This document shows, one piece after another, positions 36,227-36,653 of a DNA stretch of 36,653 nucleotides. Source of the DNA: Mammaliicoccus sciuri. Lineage in GTDB: Bacteria; Bacillota; Bacilli; Staphylococcales; Staphylococcaceae. Under the pieces are notes generated by a model. That model was not told the DNA's origin and searched no databases. It saw only the letters and a program-made list of their open reading frames with translations. How positions within the stretch are numbered: position 1 is the first letter of the stretch; each line of letters starts with the position of its first letter. The position numbers and the translations under genes are program-made. Location: the NCBI RefSeq assembly GCF_002901825.1, contig NZ_PPQD01000024.1, positions 1 to 36,653 on the forward strand. The letters are read 5' to 3'.

Positions 36227-36592
36227 ATGTTTATTAGAAATGCAATTGACACAGATATACAATCTATTTATGAGATTGCTCAACAAGAAGGTTGGAAAAC
36301 ATTCAGTATTGAAAAGATCCAACAATTGCTTATTACTTCTCGTATTATTGTAATAGAAGTAAATAATGAGGTTGTTGGCTATACTAGATTCTTAACAGAT
36401 GAAACTGTCACATTATATATTACAGAACTCGTCGTTTCAAAGACTCATAGAAAGAAAGGATATGCTAAAGCACTTATAGACTATTTATTAGCACAATATC
36501 CTTCTGTTCGAATAGAATTATTATCAGAGAACAATTCGTTTTACGAGAAATTACATTTTAGAAATATTGGAACTGGTTATAGACTACCTTAA
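36227..36592 (+). CDS. GNAT-family N-acetyltransferase, small
   Basis: This is a 121-residue single GNAT domain: MFIRNAIDTDIQSIYEIAQQ at the start, a beta strand with VVGYTRF, then ITELVVSKTHRKKGYAKALI holding the acetyl-CoA pyrophosphate-binding motif HRKKGYAKAL (74-83), and a final ELLSENNSFYEKLHF. The substrate is unknown. I chose the ATG at 36227 because GGAG lies 8 bases upstream; a GTG at 36218 overlaps that site. It is divergent from yaaO across a palindromic intergenic region. Confidence 0.85.
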   Translation: MFIRNAIDTDIQSIYEIAQQEGWKTFSIEKIQQLLITSRIIVIEVNNEVVGYTRFLTDETVTLYITELVVSKTHRKKGYAKALIDYLLAQYPSVRIELLSENNSFYEKLHFRNIGTGYRLP

Positions 36593-36600
36593 AAAAGTAC

Positions 36601-36625
36601 AAAAAAAAGAGACCTAACAGGTCTC
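36601..36625 (-). terminator. Terminator for a minus-strand transcript entering from the right
   Basis: On the minus strand GAGACC-TGTTA-GGTCTC is followed by eight T. It ends 9 bases from the GNAT stop codon, and would stop an unseen transcript from running antisense into that gene. Confidence 0.85.
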
Positions 36626-36653
36626 GAGTGCGGCTCATCGCATCCATTTATAA

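Overview
The window is an AT-rich Firmicute chromosome segment. Its protein sequences and gene order point to the family Staphylococcaceae: the Bacillus-type yaaO to lysS block, the staphylococcal order folP-folB-folK-lysS followed by a 5S rRNA and an eight-tRNA array, and a TilS with the STGIDS P-loop variant. I cannot name the species from sequence alone. Almost everything is on the minus strand, so the functional order runs from right to left. The only plus-strand genes are abrB and a small GNAT acetyltransferase.

Right end, reading leftward (36.6 to 29.8 kb): a terminator for a gene outside the window; the GNAT gene; then, divergently, yaaO (PLP decarboxylase), tmk, darA (c-di-AMP receptor), holB, ricT, yabA, trmN6-like, a GIY-YIG protein and rsmI. 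These combine DNA replication (tmk, holB, yabA), RNA decay control (ricT) and rRNA/tRNA methylation. abrB and rsmI converge on one bidirectional terminator.

Middle (29.2 to 18.4 kb): metG, tatD, rnmV and rsmA; veg behind two near-consensus promoters; ispE; purR-ridA-spoVG, with PurBox-like sites in the purR promoter; glmU-prs; and rplY, which has its own promoter and a structured leader.

Left (18.4 to 1.2 kb): pth, mfd, a MOP-family flippase, mazG, rqcP, divIC, yabR, tilS, hpt, ftsH, hslO, cysK, then the folate genes folP-folB-folK and lysS. Many neighbours overlap by 4 to 17 bases, as in tight operons.

Far left (1.2 kb to the edge): an unaccompanied 5S rRNA with two rRNA-type promoters, followed by tRNA-Val, Thr, Lys, Gly, Leu, Arg, Pro and Ala, and then the leader of a 16S rRNA gene that lies off the edge.

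I found no mobile element, CRISPR array, prophage or defence system. This is conserved core genome. The most interesting points are regulatory: PurBox-like sites at purR, an operator-like palindrome on the yaaO promoter, spaced direct repeats at abrB, an rplY leader, and terminator-like hairpins placed just upstream of ribosome-binding sites. No intergenic stretch exceeds 300 bases; the longest, 915 to 1197, holds the 5S promoters and the lysS terminator.
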